Positions 33,962-41,461 of a stretch of DNA of 64,000 nt are shown one piece after another (positions within the stretch are counted from its first letter, which is position 1; every line of letters begins with the position of its first letter). The notes beneath the pieces are model-generated. The model was not told where the DNA came from. It did not search any database and saw only the letters and a list, made by a program, of their open reading frames with translations. A program made the translations under genes and the position numbers. Origin of the DNA: Aquimarina sp. ERC-38 (GTDB lineage: Bacteria; Bacteroidota; Bacteroidia; Flavobacteriales; Flavobacteriaceae); contig NZ_CP098511.1 in assembly GCF_026222555.1 (NCBI RefSeq), forward strand, positions 229,501 through 293,500. The letters run 5' to 3'.

Positions 33962-34321
33962 TTAGTTATGCTCTTCTTCAAAGAAGTCCTTTGAAATAGT
34001 TTTAATAACTGCCCTGTCCATTGCACCTCGTAGTAAGTATCCAATAACACCTAATAAAAACAAGGTAAAAGCCGTGATTAAAAAAGCAAGTGGATAATTA
34101 TCAAAGGTAACGGCTAGCCATAGCGTACCGGAAACTATCAGGAATATAAAACCTAATAAAAACAAACCCCCGATGACTACTGCCTTTAAACCTGTTGAAG
34201 CAGATTTGGCTAAAATTTTAAAAGTTTTAAGCTTATAATACGCTTTACTTACCTTTACGTAAGCATTACCATGGGCAATAGCATTCTCCGAAACTTCATG
34301 TAAAGAATCAAATACTCCCAT
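33962..34321 (-). CDS. Holin-superfamily-III-like membrane protein
   Basis: A 119-residue protein: an amphipathic N-terminal helix (about residues 5-40) and two membrane helices (about 46-72 and 78-100; VVIGGLFLLGFIFLIVSG and AFLITAFTLFLLGVIGYLL), ending in a charged tail. This layout fits the phage-holin-3-6 type family that appears in non-phage operons next to YtxH. It overlaps the YtxH stop codon by one base, so translation is coupled. Phage lysis is not implied by the context. Confidence 0.75.
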   Translation of the reverse strand: MGVFDSLHEVSENAIAHGNAYVKVSKAYYKLKTFKILAKSASTGLKAVVIGGLFLLGFIFLIVSGTLWLAVTFDNYPLAFLITAFTLFLLGVIGYLLRGAMDRAVIKTISKDFFEEEHN

Positions 34322-34671
34322 TAGATTTCAGTAACTCCAGTGTTATTCTTCTGTAATTTTCGGTTTTTTGCCTTTAAATCACTAAGTTTTCTTTCTAGCG
34401 TAGTGATAAGTTCATCTGCCTTATAACTAGCATCTTGTACGATCGAATCAACCCTGGCATCTAAGGTTTGTTTTTTTGAAGCTACCGTGGTTGCCAATTG
34501 ATCTCTTAAATGAGCAGCCTCATTTGCCAGTTGATCCTTACGTAATAAAGCTTCTTCATTTAAACGTCTTCTGGTATTAATTCCTTTATCCGGAGCATAT
34601 AAAATTCCTAAAGCTGCGCCTATTGCCGTACCGGCTAGCAATCCTAAAAAGGTACTTCCGCTATCACTCAT
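34321..34671 (-). CDS. YtxH-domain protein
   Basis: A 116-residue protein with the YtxH start: a Gly-rich membrane helix (FLGLLAGTAIGAALGILYAP) followed by the conserved DKG and a long amphipathic, heptad-like helix with many Ala, Lys and Glu residues. YtxH proteins are general stress proteins of Gram-positives and Bacteroidota, and resemble LEA-type helices. It heads the three-gene run with the holin-like and DUF6327 genes and diverges from the aldehyde dehydrogenase gene. Confidence 0.88.
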   Translation of the reverse strand: MSDSGSTFLGLLAGTAIGAALGILYAPDKGINTRRRLNEEALLRKDQLANEAAHLRDQLATTVASKKQTLDARVDSIVQDASYKADELITTLERKLSDLKAKNRKLQKNNTGVTEI

Positions 34672-34837
34672 AATTTGATTACATTTTATTGATTAAACAT
34701 ATACAAATTACTAAAAAAAGGAAGCAGTTCATTAACTCAAACCATATTCATGTTGACGTAATTACCCCTTTAAAAGCATCAACATTATTTGTAAACGCGT
34801 TAATTAAGCAAGGTACGGATAGTTAATTTTAACCATT

Positions 34838-36202
34838 ATGAGTACCACTATTACAACCTGCAATCCTTATGATGGAAAATCCCTGAACACCTATTCTTTA
34901 TTTACGGATTTACAAATCGAGAAGGTGTTAGAAAATGCAAATAACACTTTTCATTTATGGAAAAAAGTATCTATTACAGAGAGAATACAATTCTTAGAAA
35001 AATTAGCTGTACAAGTAGAAGAAAAAAAACAAGAACTAGCCGAACTGATTACGCTTGAAATGGGAAAACCCATCACCGAATCTATTGCGGAAATCGAAAA
35101 GTGTGGGATATTAATTGCTTATTATAAAGATAATGCAGAGCAATTCCTTAGCGATGTATCCGTAGCATCAGATGCTAATGAAAGTTTTATCAGCTACGAA
35201 CCTTTGGGTTGCATTCTGGCAGTGATGCCCTGGAATTATCCTTTCTGGCAGGTATTTCGTTTTGCTATTCCTACCATTACCGCTGGGAATACAGCTATTT
35301 TAAAACATGCAAATATTGTATCGGGTTGTGCTATTGCCATAGAAGATTTATTTAAAGAAGCAGGATATCCGGAGCATTGTTTTCAAACCGTTTTGGCTTC
35401 TCACGATCAGGTTGCTGATTTGATCAAAAGTCCGGTAGTAAGAGCCGTAAGTGTCACTGGTAGTGAAAAGGCAGGGAAGACAGTAGCTTCTCTAGCAGCC
35501 GAAAATTTGAAAAAGTCCGTCCTGGAACTGGGAGGAAATAATGCTTGTATCATCTGGGAAGACGCAGACCTGGACACTTATATGGATACCATAGTTAAGG
35601 CACGTATGCAAAATACCGGGCAAAGTTGTATTGCGGCCAAACGTTTTATTGTTGTGGAAGCTATCTACGATAAGTTTTTAAACTTATTTAAAGATAAAGT
35701 TAAACAATTTAATATCGGCAATCCTCAAGATGAAAACACAACGTTCGGAGTATTGGCAGATAAAAAATTTGCAGAAACTATAAAGGATCAGGTGCAAACT
35801 TCTATTGAAAAGGGAGCCGTAGTGATCATAGGTAACGAATATAAAGAGGCCTATTGTGCACCAACAATTATCACCGAAGTGCAACCAGGAATGCCCGTAT
35901 TTGACGAAGAAGTATTTGGGCCTGTAGCAGCTATTTGTAAAGTGAAAAATCGAGAAGCTGCTTTACAATTAGCAACTACTTCCAGCTTCGGATTAGGTAC
36001 CATGCTATTTACACAAGATATCGAAGCTGCTAAAAAAGTAATATCCGACATTCCGGATGGTTCGTTCTTTATCAACGAACTGGTAAAATCCGATCCTCGC
36101 TTACCCTTTGGCGGAACTAAAAATTCCGGTTTTGGGCGTGAGCTTTCAAAAGAAGGAATATTAGAATTTGTAAATCATAAAACCGTATACATTAATAAAT
36201 AA
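34838..36202 (+). CDS. NAD(P)-dependent succinate-semialdehyde dehydrogenase-type enzyme
   Basis: A 454-residue aldehyde dehydrogenase. The catalytic Cys is C264 in NTGQSCIAAKRF and the general base E230 in LELGGNNACII; MPWNYPFWQVFR holds the oxyanion Asn, and GSEKAGKTVAS the cofactor loop. The pattern and length fit the short GabD/Sad subgroup that oxidises succinate semialdehyde (4-aminobutyrate breakdown), but related aldehydes are possible. It is followed 7 nt later by a small membrane protein. No GABA transaminase gene is nearby. Confidence 0.88.
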   Translation: MSTTITTCNPYDGKSLNTYSLFTDLQIEKVLENANNTFHLWKKVSITERIQFLEKLAVQVEEKKQELAELITLEMGKPITESIAEIEKCGILIAYYKDNAEQFLSDVSVASDANESFISYEPLGCILAVMPWNYPFWQVFRFAIPTITAGNTAILKHANIVSGCAIAIEDLFKEAGYPEHCFQTVLASHDQVADLIKSPVVRAVSVTGSEKAGKTVASLAAENLKKSVLELGGNNACIIWEDADLDTYMDTIVKARMQNTGQSCIAAKRFIVVEAIYDKFLNLFKDKVKQFNIGNPQDENTTFGVLADKKFAETIKDQVQTSIEKGAVVIIGNEYKEAYCAPTIITEVQPGMPVFDEEVFGPVAAICKVKNREAALQLATTSSFGLGTMLFTQDIEAAKKVISDIPDGSFFINELVKSDPRLPFGGTKNSGFGRELSKEGILEFVNHKTVYINK

Positions 36203-36209
36203 AAATATC

Positions 36210-36362
36210 ATGAAATTTGTAAAAGAAGAAGAAGAAAACAGAGAAGATTTTATCTTTCAGAAAAATAAGAAAACCATTTTTGGTACCAGCTTTACAATTG
36301 TGGTTCTGGTGTTATTAGTAATAGGAGTAGTGATCTCCGGGATGTTTTTTGAATGGTTTTAG
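36210..36362 (+). CDS. Small single-pass membrane protein (50 aa)
   Basis: ATG at 36210 opens 50 codons: an acidic start (KFVKEEEENREDF), a basic turn (QKNKKTIFG) and one hydrophobic helix (TIVVLVLLVIGVVISGMFF) ending EWF. It follows the aldehyde dehydrogenase by 7 nt and is probably co-translated. The orderly charge pattern favours a real gene. The family 1 MITE begins 10 nt after its stop. Confidence 0.6.
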   Translation: MKFVKEEEENREDFIFQKNKKTIFGTSFTIVVLVLLVIGVVISGMFFEWF

Positions 36363-36371
36363 GGATATAAT

Positions 36372-36612
36372 CATTAGTGTCCGGTAAAGATTCAAGATTC
36401 GCCTGTAGACGGACAGGTTGCTATCACTTCTAGAACCAAGAATCAAAACTAATTATTATAGTATTGAAAATCAATATTATAAAATTATCGATATTGAAAA
36501 ACAAATTACCTTTAAAAAGGTAAAATAGCATCCCCTAAATACTTTAAAGTTTGGAATTACCTTATTTTACTATGCTTTCTAAACTTTTATTTATTTTAAC
36601 CGGACACTAATG
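36372..36612 (+). mobile_element. MITE, family 1, complete copy
   Basis: A 241-bp element bounded by perfect 14-bp inverted repeats, CATTAGTGTCCGGT at 36372-36385 and ACCGGACACTAATG at 36599-36612 (15 bp if the flanking T and A are included). Inside are the family landmarks GCTATCACTTCTAGAA, CTAATTATTATAGTATT and ACTTTAAAGTTTGGAATTACC. No start-to-stop frame long enough for a transposase exists. A clear target duplication is not visible. Related copies lie at 51306 and 23420, with end fragments at 28324 and 18803. The length and ends fit a non-autonomous transposable element. Confidence 0.75.
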
Positions 36613-36722
36613 AAATACAATTGCCTTTTAGACGACCTCATTCTCTTTTTAAATTTTTAAAACCGTAATTGATAAATAGTGCTCCTTAAACAGGGTTGAT
36701 TTCTATTTGGGTTAAATGAAAA

Positions 36723-37268
36723 TTAGAACAACTTAAAAATGATATTAGCACTTTTGATAGCTTCCTGCACTTCCTGATCTGTAAAATTTTCGTCTACAAC
36801 ACTATCTTTAAATTGTTGCCAGCGTTGTACATGTTGTTGCGGTTTACCCCCGTAAAATTTAGATTCTTTTTGTGACAGTTGATCACATTGTTTTAAGTGG
36901 CGGGCGATTAACATCCCTCCCATCATAGAACCCTCAATTACATAAAGTGCCCCAATGATAGAAGCTCTTGTAGCGGGAATCGTAAGGTCAATATCCGGAA
37001 TTTCTGCTACGCTTTGTCCCAGTGATTCCAAATCATTTTTTAAGCGATCAGTTTTATTAAAAGAAAGAAGGTTTTGTACTTTTTCAGGTAGTTTTGATTT
37101 ATGATTATCGGCAAACTTTTCAACGGCATAATATACTTGGTAGTTATGTGCTAATAACTTATGATATTGATTTTCAGTAATACTATGATCAATAATATGA
37201 CGTGCCGGATTGTGTTCTTCTGCTTTTTCATGTGCAGCAGCGGTAGCCCTTTTTAAGTCATCCAGCAT
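36723..37268 (-). CDS. Biliverdin-producing heme oxygenase-like protein
   Basis: A 181-residue all-helical protein. LKRATAAAHEKAEE at residues 5-18 carries the proximal heme His (H13). GALYVIEGSMMGGMLIARHL holds the Gly-rich distal helix typical of the bacterial HO/BphO group. Heme oxygenase opens heme to biliverdin, CO and iron; in bacteria it supplies iron or the chromophore of phytochromes. It sits 34 nt downstream of an Rcp-type response regulator and behind a histidine kinase, a context like phytochrome operons. Length is slightly short at the C-terminus. Activity is inferred, not shown. Confidence 0.82.
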   Translation of the reverse strand: MLDDLKRATAAAHEKAEEHNPARHIIDHSITENQYHKLLAHNYQVYYAVEKFADNHKSKLPEKVQNLLSFNKTDRLKNDLESLGQSVAEIPDIDLTIPATRASIIGALYVIEGSMMGGMLIARHLKQCDQLSQKESKFYGGKPQQHVQRWQQFKDSVVDENFTDQEVQEAIKSANIIFKLF

Positions 37269-37302
37269 ATTAGAAGAGAGATTAAATAAGAAATGTACTT
37301 TT

Positions 37303-37713
37303 TTACTTGTTGAAATTTAGCCAATAATTAATAATTTCAGGTAGTTTCTGCTTTAAATCTTTAAAATCTTTTGGCTTTTCAACGTAACTGTTTCCACCTA
37401 ATTCATAGGTCTCACTAATTTCTTCAGGCCGATCCGATGAGCTTAACATAATTACAGGTATGTTTTTGACTTTCTTTTTATTCCTTAAATAATTTAATAC
37501 TTCCAGCCCATTCATTTTAGGCAACTTGATATCCAGAAGAATACATTTAGGAGGATTTTCTACAAATTGGTTGGTTTCAAAAAACTTTACGGCAGATTCG
37601 CCATCTTCAATATATTTTACTTCGCAATTCGGAATTTCTTTATTAAAAACTCTATTCATCAAAACTATATCCGTACGACTGTCTTCAATAGAAAGTATGT
37701 AAGCGTTTTTCAT
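37303..37713 (-). CDS. Single-domain response regulator (Rcp1-like)
   Basis: A 136-residue receiver-only protein. E10-D11 form the acidic pocket, D61 in CILLDIKLPKMNG is the phosphorylation site, the Thr/Ser position is in VIMLSSSD, and the Lys in SYVEKPKDF completes the set. The extended C-terminal tail (LPEIINYWLNF) is typical of Rcp-type regulators that serve phytochrome-like kinases. It lies between the PAS histidine kinase (upstream, 400-nt gap) and heme oxygenase (34 nt). The gap holds a family 2 MITE in the 5' region. With no output domain, it must act by phosphotransfer or protein contact. Confidence 0.9.
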   Translation of the reverse strand: MKNAYILSIEDSRTDIVLMNRVFNKEIPNCEVKYIEDGESAVKFFETNQFVENPPKCILLDIKLPKMNGLEVLNYLRNKKKVKNIPVIMLSSSDRPEEISETYELGGNSYVEKPKDFKDLKQKLPEIINYWLNFNK

Positions 37714-37814
37714 TTATATTTTTCCTTTTAATTTAAACAAGAATAATCATGTTGATAAATCATGCTCATGTCAAGGACATCATTATTCTTACTATTGTTT
37801 AATTTATAAACTAT

Positions 37815-37975
37815 GAAGTTGTTTAAACTTTCCTTAATTGGCTGCAAAATGTTCTTTTTCACTTACTTTTTATCATTTTTAAGTTCCATAGCTACGGCTA
37901 TGCAACTGAAAAATGATTTCAATTAAGCAAAAAATACCTATTTTTCGCTTCAATCAGAAAAATTTAAACCACTTC
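37815..37975 (-). mobile_element. MITE-like element, family 2, long copy with nested insertion
   Basis: The ends are GAAGTTGTTTAAACTTTCC and, in reverse complement of the other side, GAAGTGGTTTAAATTTTTC; TAT flanks both sides as a likely 3-bp target duplication. The outer parts align with the 75-bp copy at 32461 (shared CTGCAAAATGTTCTTTTTC), but about 86 extra bases split it. It lies about 100 nt before the response-regulator start, in the same orientation to that gene as the other copy is to dps. The remainder of the 400-nt gap shows no gene. Confidence 0.6.
37865..37950. repeat. Palindrome-bearing insertion inside family 2 element
   Basis: This 86-bp stretch is absent from the shorter family 2 copy. 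It is bounded by TTTTTCACTT (37855-37864) and TTTTTCGCTT (37941-37950), so the join looks like a ~10-bp duplicated target. At 37872-37917 it contains ATCATTTTTAAGTTCCATAG paired with its near-complement CTATGCAACTGAAAAATGAT, giving a ~20-bp hairpin. It may be a REP-like or secondary miniature element, or the short copy may have lost it by recombination between the direct repeats. Confidence 0.5.
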
Positions 37976-38114
37976 TATAATAAAATTTGTCTAAAAGTAT
38001 TGTTATCACTAATTATAAAAGTAATAGTCCACTGAATGATAGTAGCTTTCTTTTTAATAGCAGTTAAAAATATTTAAAATAATTGCAATAACCAACTATT
38101 GTAATTCTATTCAT

Positions 38115-39719
38115 TTATTTTTTTCTTTTAGTTACCTGCCCATCATCTTTTACAGGAAAATACAGAAAAAATTGTGCGCCTTCTCCCTTAGTTGATTTTG
38201 CCAGGATAAAGCCTTCATGTGTATTCATGATCTTTTGACATATGGCTAGCCCTATTCCAGTACCGCTATATTCCGTTTTTTGATGCAATCGTTGAAACAG
38301 TAAGAAAATCTTTTCAGCGTATTCCTGTTTAAAACCAATTCCGTTGTCACTACAACTTATTTCCATATAGGACTTATACCTGCTTTTTATCGTTAAAGAT
38401 TTTAATTTTGAAGCCGGAACCTTTTGAGATTTTATCAATATTTCAGGAGGTACTCCAGGTTTTGTATACTTCAATGCATTAGAAATAATATTAAAGAACA
38501 ATTGCTTTACTAAAAACGGAATTCCAATAATTACCGGTAGATGTCCTACGACAATACTACTGTTTGTATTAGCTATTCGTTCGTCAAACTCATGTATAAG
38601 CTCCTTAATAACTACCCGTAAGTCCACTTTCTCAAAAACAACTTCGGTTTTACCGATCCTTGAATACGTAAGTAAATGCCGGATTAAGGATTGCATTCGG
38701 TCTGCAGAGTCTTCTATTTTTAATAAAAACGCCCTACTTTTTTCTGAAATATCACTTTGATCCATACTATTTACCCTGGAGATAAACATTCGGATTTTAC
38801 GTAAGGGCTCCTGTAAATCATGACTCGCAATATGATTAAAGGAGTCCAGTTCTTCATTAGAACGTAACAATTGCTGATTCTTTTCTACCAGAATTTGTTC
38901 ATCCAGTACAATTTGAGTAATATCTTTAAGTACCCCCAGCATCATTTGCCCGTCCAAAGTAGGCACAAAATTACCGGTAAGTGTGTAATGCTTTATATGA
39001 GAACCTTGGAATTTACTGATAAAGTTAAAAGAAGGAAGCTGATCGTCATACTTATGCGCTTGAATTAATTTTTTTAATTCATCCCGATCTGCCGTATTCA
39101 TCAATCCGAAGATACCTTCTTCCAGAAGATGTTCGTTTTCCGGAGTTAAGTCAAATAAGTTTTTAATATTATTAGAAAAAATCCATTTTTTCTTAGTGAT
39201 GTTCCATCTAAAACTTGCCGTTTTAGAGATCATCTCGGCATCTTTTAATATGGTATTTTGATAATCCAGCTGTCTGTTTAGTTCTCTTAGTTTCCTTTCG
39301 GACTCTTTTAAGGTAGTAATATCCCTTGCGGTAACCACAATCCCATTATCATACCGAATGGCGTTGCACTGTAACCAGATTTTTTTATCACAAAAACGCA
39401 GTTCCCTTTCAAAAGGAATTTCTAATCCTTCTTTCTCAAAACAAGAAACTAATATTTCAGAAATTCCATTTTCATAAATTACCGGAAAAACCTCAGATAA
39501 ATTTTTACCCTGTATAGCCGCTAAGGGTTTTTTGATAATGGATTCTACGTTTTGGGTAATAAATTCCAATTTAAAATCTACCGGAAAAGTGGTATTTTTA
39601 GCCGGAATAAGAAAGAAGATAAAATTATCCGATTTACGAAGAATATCGTTTAAAAAACTTAAAGATTTCTGTTCCGAAGGAATGCTATTTGCAGGAAGTA
39701 CTTTATTAAATTTTACCAT
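38115..39719 (-). CDS. PAS-domain sensor histidine kinase
   Basis: A 534-residue soluble hybrid-free kinase. Two PAS-like regions (about residues 25-140, ending VVTARDITTLKESERKLRE; and about 155-270, ending LGVLKDITQIV) precede a coiled coil. The dimerisation/phosphorylation helix FNHIASHDLQEPLRKIRM has the phospho-His at about residue 300. The ATPase has NALKYTKPGVPP, DNGIGFKQEY and TGIGLAICQKI. The NxELDSFNHIASHDLQEPLRK pattern is shared by Bacteroidota phytochrome-type kinases, yet no GAF/PHY chromophore domains are present and there is no membrane segment. The Rcp-type regulator and heme oxygenase genes follow. The signal may be light, redox or an energy cue through PAS. Confidence 0.9.
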   Translation of the reverse strand: MVKFNKVLPANSIPSEQKSLSFLNDILRKSDNFIFFLIPAKNTTFPVDFKLEFITQNVESIIKKPLAAIQGKNLSEVFPVIYENGISEILVSCFEKEGLEIPFERELRFCDKKIWLQCNAIRYDNGIVVTARDITTLKESERKLRELNRQLDYQNTILKDAEMISKTASFRWNITKKKWIFSNNIKNLFDLTPENEHLLEEGIFGLMNTADRDELKKLIQAHKYDDQLPSFNFISKFQGSHIKHYTLTGNFVPTLDGQMMLGVLKDITQIVLDEQILVEKNQQLLRSNEELDSFNHIASHDLQEPLRKIRMFISRVNSMDQSDISEKSRAFLLKIEDSADRMQSLIRHLLTYSRIGKTEVVFEKVDLRVVIKELIHEFDERIANTNSSIVVGHLPVIIGIPFLVKQLFFNIISNALKYTKPGVPPEILIKSQKVPASKLKSLTIKSRYKSYMEISCSDNGIGFKQEYAEKIFLLFQRLHQKTEYSGTGIGLAICQKIMNTHEGFILAKSTKGEGAQFFLYFPVKDDGQVTKRKK

Positions 39720-40018
39720 AATCTATTCATAACCAATCATTTTATTCTTAAGATCATTTATTGTAAAACGCAAGAAAATTATCTGATATAGTTAAGTAAT
39801 AACGATCGGAACCTCTTTTGAATCTTTAAAGATAAAAGACTAATTGTGTTCTGCAAAAAAAGACTTGATATTAGCACATTTTTACTGATATGTGGTAAAA
39901 CTAAGTATCATTTGTGTAATAAGACACCTTTGTTTGTATACCTTTGTTTAAGTTTGATTATAATTAATATAAATCGCATTAGAGATAATTAAATAAGTAA
40001 TAAAGTAATAATAAGCGA
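39720..40018. promoter_or_regulatory. Divergent control region of the kinase and short AraC genes
   Basis: This 299-nt gap carries no gene. TACCTTTG at 39939-39946 (plus strand) matches TAnnTTTG, 72 nt before the ATG at 40019; a TTTG lies further upstream at an untypically long distance. The many short AT repeats offer no clear operator. Confidence 0.4.
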
Positions 40019-40576
40019 ATGAAGTTATATCTTAAATACGATATACAGATAATATTTAAAAAGACACTTGAAGAACAATTGTCCAAACTCGATATCGATT
40101 ATACGGTAAATGGTTTGGGAGAAATTGAATTTAAGCAGACGCTTAGCGCGGATGAGGTGAAGCAATTATCCACGCTTCTTTCTATTTACGGTATTGAAAT
40201 TATCAATGATCATAAAAGCGAAATCATACAGCGTATTAAAGATGCTATTTCTGAAATGATCTTAGAATCAAATGCAGAAAAACAACTAAAAACATCTACT
40301 TATTTATCTGAAAAATTAGGATACTCGTATACGTATCTATCCAGTATTTTTTCTGAAGGAACGTATACTTCGATCGAGAATTTTGTAATTTTAAAAAGAA
40401 TCGATCAGGCAAAACTCTTATTATTATCAGAAGATTTAACTCTAACTGAAGTTGCTTATCAGTTAAGTTATAGTAGCGTAGCACATTTGTCAACTCAATT
40501 TAAAAAAACTACCGGATTGACACCGACTGCTTTTCAACGTATTATAAAAGCGCGTAAAAGTGAAGTAAAATTTTAA
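40019..40576 (+). CDS. Short AraC-type DNA-binding protein
   Basis: A 185-residue protein. The first ~85 residues form a small alpha/beta domain (KLYLKYDIQIIFKKTLEEQL) that I do not recognise. The rest is an AraC/XylS pair of helix-turn-helix units, the second reading LTLTEVAYQLSYSSVAHLST followed by QFKKTTGLTPTAFQ. It differs from the three long AraC paralogues in this window in size and N-terminus. The receiver-only gene follows 25 nt later, so the two are probably one transcript: a regulator with its phosphorylatable partner, next to a divergent kinase. Confidence 0.85.
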   Translation: MKLYLKYDIQIIFKKTLEEQLSKLDIDYTVNGLGEIEFKQTLSADEVKQLSTLLSIYGIEIINDHKSEIIQRIKDAISEMILESNAEKQLKTSTYLSEKLGYSYTYLSSIFSEGTYTSIENFVILKRIDQAKLLLLSEDLTLTEVAYQLSYSSVAHLSTQFKKTTGLTPTAFQRIIKARKSEVKF

Positions 40577-40601
40577 ACCGGAGTAGTTTAGGGGGAATTA
40601 T

Positions 40602-41048
40602 ATGAAATTAGATGTATTAAAAATAGTTTTAGTTGACGATGATGAAGATGATCGTTTACTTTTTCAAGATGCTATTGAAGAAGTAGATATTCAGACGCAG
40701 TTGTTGATGTTTAGTAATGGAGAAGAGTTTATGGATTATCTCTTACTAACCGGTCAACCTATGCCTCATCTGGTTTTTCTGGATTTAAATATGCCTATTA
40801 AGAATGGTATACAGTGCCTGGAAGAGATTAGAAACACCCCTAGATTAAAAGATCTGTCCGTAGCTATCTACTCAACCTCTTCTTCAGATACTGATGTAGA
40901 AAAGACTTTTATAAAAGGAGCGAATATCTATATTAATAAACCTAATGATTTTGCAAAACTTAAAAAAGCCATTGCAAAGGTTTTAAAATTAAACTGGCAG
41001 TACCACACTTCTAATCTCAACCGTGAGAATTTCCTTTTAAGTATATAA
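40602..41048 (+). CDS. Single-domain response regulator (Rcp-like), second copy
   Basis: A 148-residue receiver. LVDDDEDDR supplies the acidic pocket, D61 in VFLDLNMPIKNG is the acceptor, AIYSTSSSD the Ser/Thr site and YINKPNDF the Lys. It shares the Rcp-type layout of the regulator at 37303 but is not a close copy. It lies 25 nt after the short AraC gene. The start at 40602 is preceded by a G-rich AGGGGG stretch, rare in this AT-rich context and a possible ribosome site. Confidence 0.9.
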   Translation: MKLDVLKIVLVDDDEDDRLLFQDAIEEVDIQTQLLMFSNGEEFMDYLLLTGQPMPHLVFLDLNMPIKNGIQCLEEIRNTPRLKDLSVAIYSTSSSDTDVEKTFIKGANIYINKPNDFAKLKKAIAKVLKLNWQYHTSNLNRENFLLSI

Positions 41049-41169
41049 TTTAGAAGTGCTTCATATAAAGATACGTAATAGCACTTATTTTCAAATTTCT
41101 TTTTCAAACTACATACGAATATTTGAAATATTCAATTCATAGTACACCACTACTTTATTAAAAAACAAA

Positions 41170-41351
41170 GGCTTTAGTTTACAATAGTACTGGTGTATTA
41201 AATTGACCCAACCATCTTATTTACAGTTATCTATCCTATTCTAAATCCTTTCTAAAGGAAAGGACTTTTAGCTACCTTTCCTTTGAGAAGAGCTGGGGAT
41301 GGGATTAATTTATATGAATTAGAATCATCTACGCAATTTTAAACTAGAGCC
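41170..41351 (+). mobile_element. MITE-like element, family 3, copy B
   Basis: A 182-bp relative of the element at 4878-5058. It starts GGCTTTAGTTTACA, and its end reads GGCTCTAGTTTAAA in reverse complement, so the terminal inverted repeat (12 of 14) is better kept here than in copy A. Shared internal strings include TTAAATTGACCCAAC, AAAGGAAAGGACTTT and GGGATGGGATTAATTTATAT. No frame is conserved. It occupies the 413-nt gap between two convergent genes; the rest of that gap holds nothing I can identify. Confidence 0.6.
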
Positions 41352-41461
41352 AAGACAAACTCGAACACTTTACTTCTAAGGAAAAAAACATCAATCCGAC
41401 TTTACTAGATGCATTATAAGATAGCTACTAATGTCCTCATGGTTTTACAAAAATGGCTTTA

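Noticed and set aside
33962..34321. Phage holin indicating a prophage remnant
   Set aside because: No other phage gene is nearby and the YtxH/holin-like/DUF6327 order is a usual chromosomal arrangement.
38115..39719. Bacteriophytochrome
   Set aside because: The kinase helix and the neighbours look phytochrome-like, but no GAF or PHY domain precedes the kinase; only PAS-like regions are present.
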